Source: Ehrlichia sp052043515
Lineage (GTDB): Bacteria > Pseudomonadota > Alphaproteobacteria > Rickettsiales > Anaplasmataceae
Assembly (NCBI GenBank): GCA_052043515.1
Contig: JBQEQX010000001.1
Span: 496,001-560,000 of the forward strand
DNA: 64,000 bases
Reading direction: 5' to 3'
Positions 32,361 through 41,499 of the stretch are shown one piece after another. A program made the position numbers and the translations under genes. The notes beneath the pieces are model-generated. The model searched no databases and was not told where the DNA came from. It saw nothing but the letters and a program-made list of their open reading frames with translations. Each line of letters opens with the position of its first letter. Position 1 is the stretch's first letter.

Positions 32361-32915
32361 ATGAATAATGTAAGATTGTATGATAAATCCTTATCGTTTT
32401 CGGCTTCCCTTTTGTTTTCTTGTTATTCAGATCGTGTAGACACGTCATGTCTTGGTATGTCCGAGTGTTTTAATTTGGGATATGCAAGGGTTTTCAATGT
32501 AGAAGGTGTTAGTAGTAAGTTGGTGCTATTTAACAGTAGGAAAGGTCTTTCTTCTATGTTCAGGGTAGCGGCTAGGTCTTTGCTGGGCAAAATTAGGATG
32601 ATGGCAGTAAGATTTTCCATAGGCTGGGATGTCTTAGAGAGAAGTCTTGTCGCATTGCATGCGGGGACAATGCAAGAAGTTATTAGTGTTTTTAATGGAG
32701 TGACACTAAGCCATAAGATTTCTTATCTCAATGTTTTCACCGGCTCTAAAGCGGTTACATGTCAATGTCGTGAAGTGATAAGTAGGATAAGAAGACTATT
32801 TGCCAGTTGTTTTTCCTACATGGTAGACAAATATCACATCAGTTCTATCTTCTCTGATGTTAATTATTTTGATAGAGGAATTGGGTGTTTACTTTTCCAA
32901 GGTTACAATTATTAA
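32361..32915 (+). CDS. Unknown 184-aa protein embedded in the OMP cluster
   Basis: I do not recognise this protein. It is intact, on the same strand, 105 bp after paralogue 2 and only 10 bp before the ATG of paralogue 3, so it is probably cotranscribed. The N-terminus (LYDKSLSFSASLLFSCYS) is weakly hydrophobic. The body is basic with about six cysteines, and it lacks the family landmarks (no YQGK, no C-terminal G..GxRF). A faint resemblance of its last 25 residues (ISSIFSDVNYF) to the barrel segment ISLFVDGYYH could mean a strongly decayed paralogue, but this is too weak to assert. Confidence 0.6.
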   Translation: MNNVRLYDKSLSFSASLLFSCYSDRVDTSCLGMSECFNLGYARVFNVEGVSSKLVLFNSRKGLSSMFRVAARSLLGKIRMMAVRFSIGWDVLERSLVALHAGTMQEVISVFNGVTLSHKISYLNVFTGSKAVTCQCREVISRIRRLFASCFSYMVDKYHISSIFSDVNYFDRGIGCLLFQGYNY

Positions 32916-32925
32916 GGTTTACATT

Positions 32926-33750
32926 ATGAATCATACGAAGGTTTTTATATTAATATTTGCAGTGTCTCTCTTACCTCCATCGTCACTATTTGCTTTAGAT
33001 AATGGCTTCTCTGGAAATGATGCGGGTCGCATCTATATAACCGGGCAGTACAAGCCAAGCATTCCACAGTTCAGCAAATTTTCAATAAAGGAAGCTTCTA
33101 ATGGTGTAATTGTCCCAAAGTCCTTGAATAAGGATGTGCAGGATTTAACACTTTATACACTGAGGTTAAGTGATAGCTTTACTTTGCCCTATAACCCTAC
33201 GTATAAGAAGAGCTTGTTGGGGTTGGGTGGTGTTGTAGGGTACGCAATAGGTAATTTCAGGGTAGAGTTTGAGGCATTTTATGAAAAATTTAATGTGAAT
33301 ACTCCTACTGGGTACTATGCTGGCGATAACTACCAGTATTTTAGCGTACAATCTAAAGTGCCAGGGCGACATTATATTATGAAAAACACTGGTATTACTT
33401 TATCGCCTGCCTTGATCAACGTATGTTATGATATCAGTAGAGAGCAGCTGGGAAATGTATCCCCTTATTTGTGTTTTGGATTTGGCGTAGATCTTATCGA
33501 TTTTCTTGATAAAGTAAGTCTTAAACTTTCTTATCAAGCTAAGGTTGGTGTTAGTTACTCGATATCTAAGAACCTGGCATTTTTCATTGATGGATCTTTT
33601 CACGGGCATCTAGGAAATCAGTTTTCTGATTTGCTGCTAGATTATCCCAGTTACACCGCGTCGCACGACGACCTACCATTTACTAGTGCATCAGCAAAGC
33701 TTAATATTAATTTAATGAGTACTAATATTGGTATCAAGTTTATTTTTTGA
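32926..33750 (+). CDS. OMP-1/P28/MAP1 family outer membrane protein, paralogue 3
   Basis: Intact, 274 residues from the ATG at 32926; the frame is open upstream but that part overlaps the previous gene and lacks a signal sequence. The signal peptide is VFILIFAVSLLPPSSLFA. Landmarks are IYITGQYKPSIPQFSKFSIKEA, LGLGGVVGYAIGNFRVEFEAFYEKFNV, INVCYDIS, DLIDFLDKVSLKLSYQAKVGVSY and a terminal IGIKFIF. It opens the tightly packed block in which genes follow each other within 28 bp or less, so one transcript probably covers paralogues 3-12. Confidence 0.93.
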   Translation: MNHTKVFILIFAVSLLPPSSLFALDNGFSGNDAGRIYITGQYKPSIPQFSKFSIKEASNGVIVPKSLNKDVQDLTLYTLRLSDSFTLPYNPTYKKSLLGLGGVVGYAIGNFRVEFEAFYEKFNVNTPTGYYAGDNYQYFSVQSKVPGRHYIMKNTGITLSPALINVCYDISREQLGNVSPYLCFGFGVDLIDFLDKVSLKLSYQAKVGVSYSISKNLAFFIDGSFHGHLGNQFSDLLLDYPSYTASHDDLPFTSASAKLNINLMSTNIGIKFIF

Positions 33751-33759
33751 TAATGAGTT

Positions 33760-34630
33760 ATGTTTATGAAGAAGTTGTATTATTTAAATTTTACTGTGTT
33801 AGTGCTGGCGGCATGTCTTTTTCCTGGCTTTGCTCTTTCGACACAAGGCAGAGGTAACGTTACTGGTTCTTATATAACAATAGAGTATCAGCCGTCTCTG
33901 TCAAATTTTAGAAACTTTCGTATTAAAGAAACTGGTTTTAATACAAGTAGCCCGATTGGGTTGGTAAGATCTGCAAGAAACGCTGAAGCCAGCGTTTTAG
34001 GGGTTCCCCAACATTTTTATACACAGCAGCAAAGTGATTCTTATAAATCTTACGGTAACGATCTACTGGGATTTGGAGCATCTGTTGGGTTGTTAGTAAA
34101 GAGTTTAAGAGTAGAATTTGAAGGGTCGTATAAAAGGTTTGATATAAAGCATCTTGTAAATTATGCATCCAGAGATGGACATAGGTATTTTGCTATACCG
34201 CGTGATACGTTTTTTAATAAATCAATACCGAACAAAATGCTTGGTTATACTGTAGCAAAAAATAACGGAATATCTGTTGCCTCCAATATGGTCAATTTAT
34301 GTTACGAATTAATAAAGTATAGTAGTTTTACGCCTTACGTGTGTTTAGGTGTTGGGGGAGACTTTATAGAACTTTTTGATTCCATGAGGATAAAGCTTGC
34401 CTACCAAGGGAAAGTGGGTGTCAGCTATCCTATTACCTCGAGGTTGGTTTTTTCTATTAGTGGGCAATATCACAGAGTTGTAGGAAGCAAGTTTAAGCTT
34501 TTACCTCTCAATCAACCTGTTCCTTTAAAAAAGGGAGAGAGGTGGTCCTGAGGAGTATGACGTTACTGGGCTATTAACTCTTGATTTAGGGTATTTTGGC
34601 GCTGATATTGGATTAAGGTTTGTGTTTTAG
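33760..34630 (+). CDS. OMP-1/P28/MAP1 family outer membrane protein, paralogue 4 (one +1 frameshift)
   Basis: About 289 residues when repaired. The signal peptide runs to FALS; landmarks are YITIEYQPSLSNFRNFRIKE, LLGFGASVGLLVKSLRVEFEGSYKRFDI, VAKNNGISVASNMVNLCYE, GGDFIELFDSMRIKLAYQGKVGVSY. As read, it stops at 34551. Removing one base from the run 34527-34535 (six A, three G) gives EEYDVTGLLTLDLGYFGADI and GLRFVF ending at 34630, which restores the family C-terminal beta-strand. It starts 9 bp after paralogue 3. Confidence 0.9.
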
Positions 34631-34651
34631 TTTTAAAATTAAGTAAGATAT

Positions 34652-35470
34652 ATGGACAACAAGAAAGCCATCGTTATGTGTATGCTAGTTTTTCTGTTAT
34701 TACCTATGAAGTCTGTTTCAGGGCTGGTAGATGTTGTAGAAAGAGATGCACAAACTTCTAATGTGTATATTAGCAGTCAATATAAGCCAGGTATTTCTAA
34801 TTTCAGAAGTTTTTCAATACAGGAAGTTAATCCCCAAACAAAGAGTTCAGCAGGATCCGGTGAAGTTGTTGAGTCCGCTAATAATATATTGAAGTTAAAC
34901 TCAGGTATGATTGATCATTATAACATACATCTTCAAGGTAAAAATTCTAGCTTTAGCGGAGCTGCAGGGTACTCTTCTAAAGGACTAAGGTTAGAGCTGG
35001 AGGGTGCTTATGAGGAGTTTTGCATAAGAGACTCTGGTAATCCCTTAACAGTAAATTCGAATGGGCATCGTGTTCGATATGCAGATGACTTTCAAAACTT
35101 TGGCGTTACAAGTGATAGGTTATCTCTTGCTTCTATCATGGTAAATACTTGCTATGACGTTTTGGTTCATGGTTCACCTATTGTACCGTATATATGCACA
35201 GGTATTGGTGGAGATATGATAAGGCTTCTCAATACAACATATCTCAAATTTGCATATCAGGCTAAACTTGGCATAAGTTACAAAATAAGCGGAAGCATCC
35301 TACTATTTTCTGACATATATTATCACAAGGTTACAGGGAAGGAATTTAAGAATTTGTACGTACAATATTTGTCAGACGTGGATAATCTCCAAAGTGTTAT
35401 ATCTGCACCAGCCGGTTTTAATATCGGGTGTTTTGGTAGTGAAGTTGGAATAAGGTTTACGTTCAACTAA
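34652..35470 (+). CDS. OMP-1/P28/MAP1 family outer membrane protein, paralogue 5
   Basis: Intact, 272 residues. The signal peptide is MDNKKAIVMCMLVFLLLPMKSVSG. Landmarks are VYISSQYKPGISNFRSFSIQE, SSFSGAAGYSSKGLRLELEGAYEEF, SLASIMVNTCYDV, CTGIGGDMIRLLNTTYLKFAYQAKLGISY and the terminal FGSEVGIRFTFN, which carries one residue beyond the usual terminal Phe. The start lies 21 bp after the repaired stop of paralogue 4. Confidence 0.93.
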   Translation: MDNKKAIVMCMLVFLLLPMKSVSGLVDVVERDAQTSNVYISSQYKPGISNFRSFSIQEVNPQTKSSAGSGEVVESANNILKLNSGMIDHYNIHLQGKNSSFSGAAGYSSKGLRLELEGAYEEFCIRDSGNPLTVNSNGHRVRYADDFQNFGVTSDRLSLASIMVNTCYDVLVHGSPIVPYICTGIGGDMIRLLNTTYLKFAYQAKLGISYKISGSILLFSDIYYHKVTGKEFKNLYVQYLSDVDNLQSVISAPAGFNIGCFGSEVGIRFTFN

Positions 35471-35492
35471 GTAATAAAAAAGGGCGCATGTT

Positions 35493-36363
35493 ATGATGAA
35501 AAAGACCTGTTTTGTAAGTGTGATGTCAATATTTTCTTTTCTTTTTACCTGCTCGGTCCTTTACAGTACCTATACGTGGTAGCATCGCTAGTCAAAATTT
35601 TGGTTTATATTTAAGTTGCCAATACAGGCCGGGTATTTCTAATTTAAAGAATTTTTCAGTAAGAGAGGCTGGTAGAGATGTAGAGTTAATCGCTCTTAAG
35701 AGTGATGTTACACCAGCAAGGGATGTGCTTGAAGATCCTGTCAACTTTAACACCTATTATAGCGCAAAATTTAAGGACAGTTTCGCGAGTTTCAGTGCTG
35801 CAATTGGTTATCACTCTTGTCGAGGTCCAAGGTTAGAAATCGAAGGTTCTTATGAAAATTTTGGCATCACAAACTGCAGGGACTGCACAGTAAATGATTC
35901 CAACAAATATTTTGCGTTAGCTAGAGGAAAAGAACTCGGTGCAATTCAACCAAAATCACATGAAGGTTCTGGGAACAGCAAGAAATCTTTTTTTACCTTC
36001 ATGGAAAATAATGGAATATCTGTTGCATCTGTCATGGTTAACGGTTGTTACGATTTTTCTTTTGATGGTACAGGAATATCACCCTACATATGTGCAGGAG
36101 TTGGAGGAGACTTTATAGAATTTTTTGAGATAATGCATGTTAAATTTTCTTATCAGGGCAAGTTAGGTGTTAGTTACTTAATATCTCCTTCCATTAGCTT
36201 ATTTGTTGATGGGTATTATCATAGCATAATGAATAATGAATTTAAAAACTTGCATGTTATGTATGTGCATGCACTCAGAGATTCACCTACCGTTACTTCC
36301 GCAGTCGCTCAGCTCGATATTAGGTATTTTGGTGGTGAAGTTGGATTAAGGTTTATATTTTAA
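35493..36363 (+). CDS. OMP-1/P28/MAP1 family outer membrane protein, paralogue 6 (one +1 frameshift in the signal peptide)
   Basis: The ATG at 35493 begins MMKKTCFVSVMSIFSFL, then the frame stops. Dropping one T from the 5-T run 35542-35546 gives SFLLPARSFTVPIRGSIASQ and continues to 36363, about 289 residues. Later landmarks are GLYLSCQYRPGISNLKNFSVRE, FSAAIGYHSCRGPRLEIEGSYENFGI, FMENNGISVASVMVNGCYDF, AGVGGDFIEFFEIMHVKFSYQGKLGVSY, GGEVGLRFIF. A caller that ignores the shift would start at an internal TTG or GTG and lose the signal peptide. Confidence 0.9.
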
Positions 36364-36389
36364 ATAGTAATTAAATAAAGGGATTTTCT

Positions 36390-37246
36390 ATGAGTAACAA
36401 AAAAAAATTTACTATAGTAGGAGCAGTACTAGTTTCCATACTATCTTTTTTGCCTGTTGAATCTTTCTCAGCATCTGCAAATAACAATGCTGAAAATGAT
36501 GACATTGCTGGTTTATACATCGCAGGACAATATAGGCCAGGTATTTCTAATTTTACTGGTTTTGGAGCGAAGGAAGCTAATGTTGTTACACAAAAGTTGT
36601 TAACAGTAAAAAAAGATGCTAGTGGTGGTCTTGAAAGTATACTCAAATCCAGTAGCAATTTCTCAGAACCATACATTGCAAAATTCCAAGACAATATGGT
36701 TAGTTTTAGTGGTGTTATTGGCTACTCTTATCCTGAAGGTCTAAGACTTGAAGTAGAAGGTTCTTATGAGAAATTTGATGTTAAGGATCCTAAAAATTGC
36801 TCGGTAAAGGATGCTTTCAGACACTTGGCTTTAGCACGTGTTGTGGACAGTGGCCATGCTAAAGATAAAAAGTATACTGTTATGAGAAATGATGGATTAT
36901 CCATTACATCAGTTCTGATCAATGGCTGTTATGATTTTACTTTTGATGGCTTAATGGTATCCCCCTATGTATGTTTAGGTATCGGGGGAAGATTTTATCG
37001 AATTTTTTTGACGCTCTGCATGTTAAGTTTGCTTATCAAGGTAAACTAGGTATTAGCTACGAGCTATCTTCTAGAATTAGTGTATTCGCGGATGGTTATT
37101 ATCATAAGGTGATAGGTGATCAGTTCAAGAATTTAAATGTTAATCATGTTGTTGAGCTTGATACGTTTCCTAAAGCAACCTCTGCAGTGGCTACACTTAA
37201 TATTGGGTATTTTGGTGGTGAGCTTGGTGTAAGATTTGTATTTTAA
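36390..37246 (+). CDS. OMP-1/P28/MAP1 family outer membrane protein, paralogue 7 (two +1 frameshifts)
   Basis: About 284 residues when repaired. The signal peptide ends near ESFSASA; landmarks are GLYIAGQYRPGISNFTGF, VSFSGVIGYSYPEGLRLEVEGSYEKFDV, VLINGCYDFTFDG. Two extra bases lie 20 bp apart: one A in the AA at 36989-36990 and one T in the 7-T run 37003-37009. Removing both yields CLGIGGDFIEFFDALHVKFAYQGK, the invariant family block, and the terminal GELGVRFVF. Because the two shifts add up, the upstream and downstream parts appear as overlapping frames. Confidence 0.9.
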
Positions 37247-37274
37247 CATTATATAATACGTGGGAAAGTCTTTT

Positions 37275-37992
37275 ATGAATTATCAAGGGAAATTTGTTAC
37301 AGTAGAATGTATGCCACCTTCTCCGGTGGTGCTGTTCTTTCCTGTGCAGCTTTTCTCAGCATTTCTAGACAGTGCTGGAAGTCATGGGGGCTTTCACCTA
37401 TATTTTATTTTTCAACACACATCCTTTTGCTTTTGTATTATAAAATTAACAGTAGTACAAGGTATCCACTTCTTTTTTTATTAATACAAGTTCTTATAAT
37501 TCACACTTAGAAGAACGTCAAAGTCGTGATAGCTTTCGTAAAAACACTTGGTGTTTCTACAATAGAGGTGGTCGAAACAGTTTGCCAGAAGATAGATGTT
37601 CCACTTTAGTAGAGCAAACAGGTAGTGATATCATAGTCGGTGCTATAGGAAGTATTTTGCCTCACTTATTGAATAATACACATGTACCGTGCGGTGTATA
37701 TCTTAGCAATGTGTACCGTATGACTATCGGTAGAAGTTTTGTTGGATCTCCTGATGCTTTACACATTAGATTTGTTGATCGAAATGAGCTTAATGCTAGT
37801 AGTGACTCACTTCCAGAGATTAGTTTATTCATCGCTTACTATAGGGCGAAAGATAATCGACATAAAAACCTAAAAGTTCGCTACGGTACTTTATTAAACG
37901 GTAGGCGTTTTAGAAATTTAACACATGCTGAGATTGATGCTAGTGGAGTAAGAAGTAATTTTCAATGTATATGGGTGAATTTCTATGAATAA
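37275..37992 (+). pseudogene. Decayed OMP-1 family paralogue (paralogue 8)
   Basis: This slot between paralogues 7 and 9 begins with MNYQGKFVTV, a paralogue-like start, then a broken hydrophobic stretch in another frame (GGAVLSCAAFLSI). From about 37582 to 37992 one open frame of 136 codons keeps the family skeleton but not the key residues: DALHIRFVDRNEL aligns with DALHVKFAYQGKL, EISLFIAYYRAKDNRHKNLKVRY aligns with RISVFADGYYHKVIGDQFKNLNV. The YQGK, GYYH and terminal G..G.RF motifs are lost. Unlike the other broken copies, no single-base repair restores a normal protein, so this is real decay. Confidence 0.75.
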
Positions 37993-38842
37993 CAAAGGAG
38001 TATTTTGTATAGTAGGGCAAGTACTGATATGTCTGGCGTCGTTCTTACCTATTCGGTCATTTTCAGAATCAAATGATGATAGCAAGCCTGTTGTATATGT
38101 TGCTGGACATTGTAAATCAAGTGTATCCCTCTTTAGTAATTTTTCAGTCAAGGAAGCCAGTGTTAATACCAAGCAATTATTTGGCCTCAGACACAACGCT
38201 ACCAGCGTTAAGCAAGGTGCTATGGTTAATAGTGTGAATTTTAATGTCCCTTATAGTGCAACATTTCAAAATAACTTTGCAAATTTTAGTGGTGCTGTTG
38301 GATATATTTCCCATAGAGGTCCAAGAGTCGAAGTAGAGGTTTCTCATGGAAAATTCGATGTAAAAGATCTTAACAATTGTATAATACAAGATGCTTGTAG
38401 GTACCTCACACTAGCTAGGGAAACAACAGTATCTGATAGTAGTAGAGCGGTGCCTAAACCACAAGCATACGTTGTCATGAAAAATAATGGCGTTTCTACC
38501 ATATCTATTATTTTTAACAGTTGCTATGATTTTTCTATGAACGCATCATTGAAAATATCACCTTATGCATGTGTAGGTTTTGGTGGAGATTTTATAGAGT
38601 TTTTTGATTCTGTGCACACCAAATTTGCTTATCAAGGTAAACTAGGTATCAACTACCCATTATCTTCTAAGTTTATTCTATTTGTTGACGGATATTATCA
38701 CAGTGTAATAGGTAATCAATTCAAGAACCTAAGCGTCAAACATGTTGTTAATCTAGATGGTAAACCCAATGTTACATCTGCAACGGCTACACTTAATATT
38801 GCACATTTTGGTGGTGAGCTTGGCCTGAAGTTTATATTTTAA
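37985..38842 (+). CDS. OMP-1/P28/MAP1 family outer membrane protein, paralogue 9
   Basis: Intact, 285 residues; its ATG overlaps the last codons of the decayed paralogue 8. Signal peptide MNNKGVFCIVGQVLICLASFLPIRSFS. Landmarks are VYVAGHCKSSVSLFSNFSVKEA, FANFSGAVGYISHRGPRVEVEVSHGKFDV, VMKNNGVSTISIIFNSCYDF, GFGGDFIEFFDSVHTKFAYQGKLGINY, GGELGLKFIF. It is most like paralogues 7, 10 and 12 in the same block. Confidence 0.93.
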   Translation: MNNKGVFCIVGQVLICLASFLPIRSFSESNDDSKPVVYVAGHCKSSVSLFSNFSVKEASVNTKQLFGLRHNATSVKQGAMVNSVNFNVPYSATFQNNFANFSGAVGYISHRGPRVEVEVSHGKFDVKDLNNCIIQDACRYLTLARETTVSDSSRAVPKPQAYVVMKNNGVSTISIIFNSCYDFSMNASLKISPYACVGFGGDFIEFFDSVHTKFAYQGKLGINYPLSSKFILFVDGYYHSVIGNQFKNLSVKHVVNLDGKPNVTSATATLNIAHFGGELGLKFIF

Positions 38843-38850
38843 GGAGTTTT

Positions 38851-39693
38851 ATGAGAAAAAAAAGTTTTATTACAATAGGGGCAGTGCTAACGTGTTTATT
38901 GTTGCTGCCTAATGTATCTGTTTCAGAAGTCATTATCCATGACAGTGATAACAGGTATTCTAGATTATATATAAGTGGGCAATATAAACCAGGAATTTCT
39001 CATTTCAGCGGGTTTTCAGTCAAAGAAGCTAATGTTGCAACTGCACAATTGGTAGGGCTTGGATATACTGTATCTACTAATATTATAAACTCGAATTCTA
39101 GCTTTAGTATTCCTTATAAAGTAACATTTCAAGATAGTATCATCAGTTTTAGCGCAGCCATGGGTTATTTTGACTCTAATGGACCAAGAGTTGAACTAGA
39201 AGGATCCTATAAAAAGTTTGATGTGACAGATCCAGAAATCTATAAAGAAAGAGATGCTCACAGATATTTTGCTGTAGCTAGAGAAATTACAGATCCAGGT
39301 GGTTCCCCCAAAAATAAAAAATTCACTGTTATGAGAAATGGTGGGATATCTATTGCATCTGTCATATTCAATGGTTGCTATGACGTTCCTCTTAACATCT
39401 CGGGAATGTCGCCTTATATATGTGTTGGTATTGGTGGAGATTTTATAGAATTTTTTGATGTCCTACACATAAAACCTGCATGCCAAGGCAAATTAGGCAT
39501 CAGCTATTCTTTATCTCCGAAGTCTAGTTTGTTCATCGGTGGATATTATCACAAAGTGATAGGTAAACAATTTAATAACCTGAGCGTTCAACATGTTGTT
39601 GAACTAGATACAAGACCTAGCATTGCATCTGTAGTAGCCACACTTAATGTTGGTTACTTCGGTGGAGAGATTGGAATGAGACTTATATTTTAG
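38851..39693 (+). CDS. OMP-1/P28/MAP1 family outer membrane protein, paralogue 10
   Basis: Intact, 280 residues, starting 8 bp after paralogue 9 with AAGGAG just before the ATG. Signal peptide FITIGAVLTCLLLLPNVSVS. Landmarks are LYISGQYKPGISHFSGFSVKEAN, SFSAAMGYFDSNGPRVELEGSYKKFDV, VMRNGGISIASVIFNGCYDV, CVGIGGDFIEFFDVLHIKPACQGKLGISY (a Cys replaces the usual Tyr of YQGK) and GGEIGMRLIF. Confidence 0.93.
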   Translation: MRKKSFITIGAVLTCLLLLPNVSVSEVIIHDSDNRYSRLYISGQYKPGISHFSGFSVKEANVATAQLVGLGYTVSTNIINSNSSFSIPYKVTFQDSIISFSAAMGYFDSNGPRVELEGSYKKFDVTDPEIYKERDAHRYFAVAREITDPGGSPKNKKFTVMRNGGISIASVIFNGCYDVPLNISGMSPYICVGIGGDFIEFFDVLHIKPACQGKLGISYSLSPKSSLFIGGYYHKVIGKQFNNLSVQHVVELDTRPSIASVVATLNVGYFGGEIGMRLIF

Positions 39694-39701
39694 GAAGTAT
39701 T

Positions 39702-40575
39702 ATGAACAATAAAAAAAGCGTTTTCCATAATAGGTACATCATTATTAGCAAGTTTGCTATTGTTACCTGCCGTGTCTTTTGCTGAGAATAACTACAATTA
39801 TACTGATCCTGTGCTGTACATCAGTGGGCAGTGCAGATCAGGCATTTCTCACTTTAGCCAATTTTCAGTTAATGAAACCTACCATGATACACGACGAATA
39901 TTAGCGCTTAAGAAAAGCATTAGTGATATTACTAGTGGTGTTATAATGGAATATGGAAGTTATGATCCTGTTTATAGCAATACAAATTCTTATGTTGCAG
40001 AGTTTGGAGATGATGCTGTTAGACTTAGTGGAGCCGTTGGATTTTCTTATTCTGAAGGTCTTAGAATCGAAATGGAAGTTTCCTATGAAAAATTTGACGT
40101 TAAGAATCTTAGAAGTCCTTTAACAGACGCTCATCGGTATCTTGCTTTAATACGGACAAGTGCTGAGTCGGATGATGCAGTGCAGCATTTTGCTGTGATG
40201 AGAAACGATGGGTTGTCTATTGGATCCGTGATGATAAATGGTTGCTATGATTTTACGTTAGATGATGTATCGGCTTTACCGTATATCTGTGGAGGCATTG
40301 GTGGAGATTTTATAGAGTTTTTTGATCAGTTACATGTAAAACTTGCTTATCAAGGTAAAGTAGGTATTAGTTATCCTATCATACACTCTAAAATTAGTTT
40401 GTTTTTTAATGGGTATTACCACGGCGTTATAGGTGATAAATTTAAAAATTTACGTGCTCAGTATGTATGTAATGAAGCTTCGTATACTCAGCAACACCAT
40501 CAAGTCACATCTGCAGTTGCTACACTCCATGTTAGCTATTTTGGTGGTGAAATTGGAGCAAGATTTATGTTTTAA
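39702..40575 (+). CDS. OMP-1/P28/MAP1 family outer membrane protein, paralogue 11 (one +1 frameshift at codon 4-6)
   Basis: The ATG at 39702 lies 8 bp after paralogue 10 and follows AGGA. The 7-A run 39711-39717 at codons 4-6 puts the rest out of frame; with six A's the protein begins MNNKKAFSIIGTSLLASLLL, a normal signal peptide, and runs to 40575, about 290 residues. Landmarks are LYISGQCRSGISHFSQFSVNE, VRLSGAVGFSYSEGLRIEMEVSYEKFDV, VMRNDGLSIGSVMINGCYDF, GGIGGDFIEFFDQLHVKLAYQGKVGISY, GGEIGARFMF. Confidence 0.9.
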
Positions 40576-40596
40576 TTAACTCAATACGGAATCTTT

Positions 40597-41499
40597 ATGA
40601 ATAATAAGAACAGATTTACTGTGGTAGGTATATCTATGGCATGTCTGCTATTGCCGAATATGTCTTTTTCAGAAGCCACAATTACTAATATACCATCAGG
40701 GTTATATATTAGTGGACAATATAAGCCAAGCGTTTCTGCTTTTAGTGATTTTTCAGTAAAGGAGACTAACGTTATAACAGAGCGTTTAATAGCTCTTAGA
40801 AAGGATGTTGATTCTATCGATATCGGTACTACAAGCCCTAGTGATAGTGGAATTGGCAAGCCGGATAATTTTAATATTCCCTATAAAGTAGAATTTCAAG
40901 ATAATGCTATTAGTTTTAGTGGATCTATCGGTTACTCCTTTCATAAAGGTCCAAGAATTGAAATGGAAGTTTCATATGAAAAGTTTGATGTTAAAAACCC
41001 TGGTGGTTATGTGGTAAATGATGCTTTTCGATATTTCGCACTGGCTCGGCAAACTCAGGATATCGGGAGGAATGGTGTTGTAACGCTTCAACCACAAAGT
41101 GATACGTCAGGCAGCAATGTCTTTTATACTGTAATGAGAAATGATGGGGTAGGTGTTTTATCTCACGTAATCAATGCTTGCTATGACTTTTTCTTATATA
41201 ATTTACCGGTACTACCTTATATATGTGGAGGTGTAGGTTTAGATGCCATAGAATTCTTTGATTCTTTACACATTAAGCTCGCAGGCCAAGCTAAGGTGGG
41301 TATTACATATTCGCTGTCCTCCAATATTAATCTATTTGCTGATGGGTACTACCATAAAGTGATGGGAGGCAACCAATTTAAAAACCTAAGGGTTCAACAT
41401 GTCGCTGAACTCAGTTATGTACCTAAGGTCACATCTGCGGTATCCACGCTTACTATCAGCTATTTTGGCGGTGAGATTGGTATAAGGTATATATTTTAA
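40597..41499 (+). CDS. OMP-1/P28/MAP1 family outer membrane protein, paralogue 12
   Basis: Intact, 300 residues, the last gene of the tightly packed block. Signal peptide FTVVGISMACLLLPNMSFS. Landmarks are LYISGQYKPSVSAFSDFSVKETN, SFSGSIGYSFHKGPRIEMEVSYEKFDV, VMRNDGVGVLSHVINACYDF, CGGVGLDAIEFFDSLHIKLAGQAKVGITY and GGEIGIRYIF. It carries a longer variable segment (about residues 150-180, rich in Gln/Ser) than its neighbours; in this family the variable segments form surface loops. Confidence 0.93.
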   Translation: MNNKNRFTVVGISMACLLLPNMSFSEATITNIPSGLYISGQYKPSVSAFSDFSVKETNVITERLIALRKDVDSIDIGTTSPSDSGIGKPDNFNIPYKVEFQDNAISFSGSIGYSFHKGPRIEMEVSYEKFDVKNPGGYVVNDAFRYFALARQTQDIGRNGVVTLQPQSDTSGSNVFYTVMRNDGVGVLSHVINACYDFFLYNLPVLPYICGGVGLDAIEFFDSLHIKLAGQAKVGITYSLSSNINLFADGYYHKVMGGNQFKNLRVQHVAELSYVPKVTSAVSTLTISYFGGEIGIRYIF

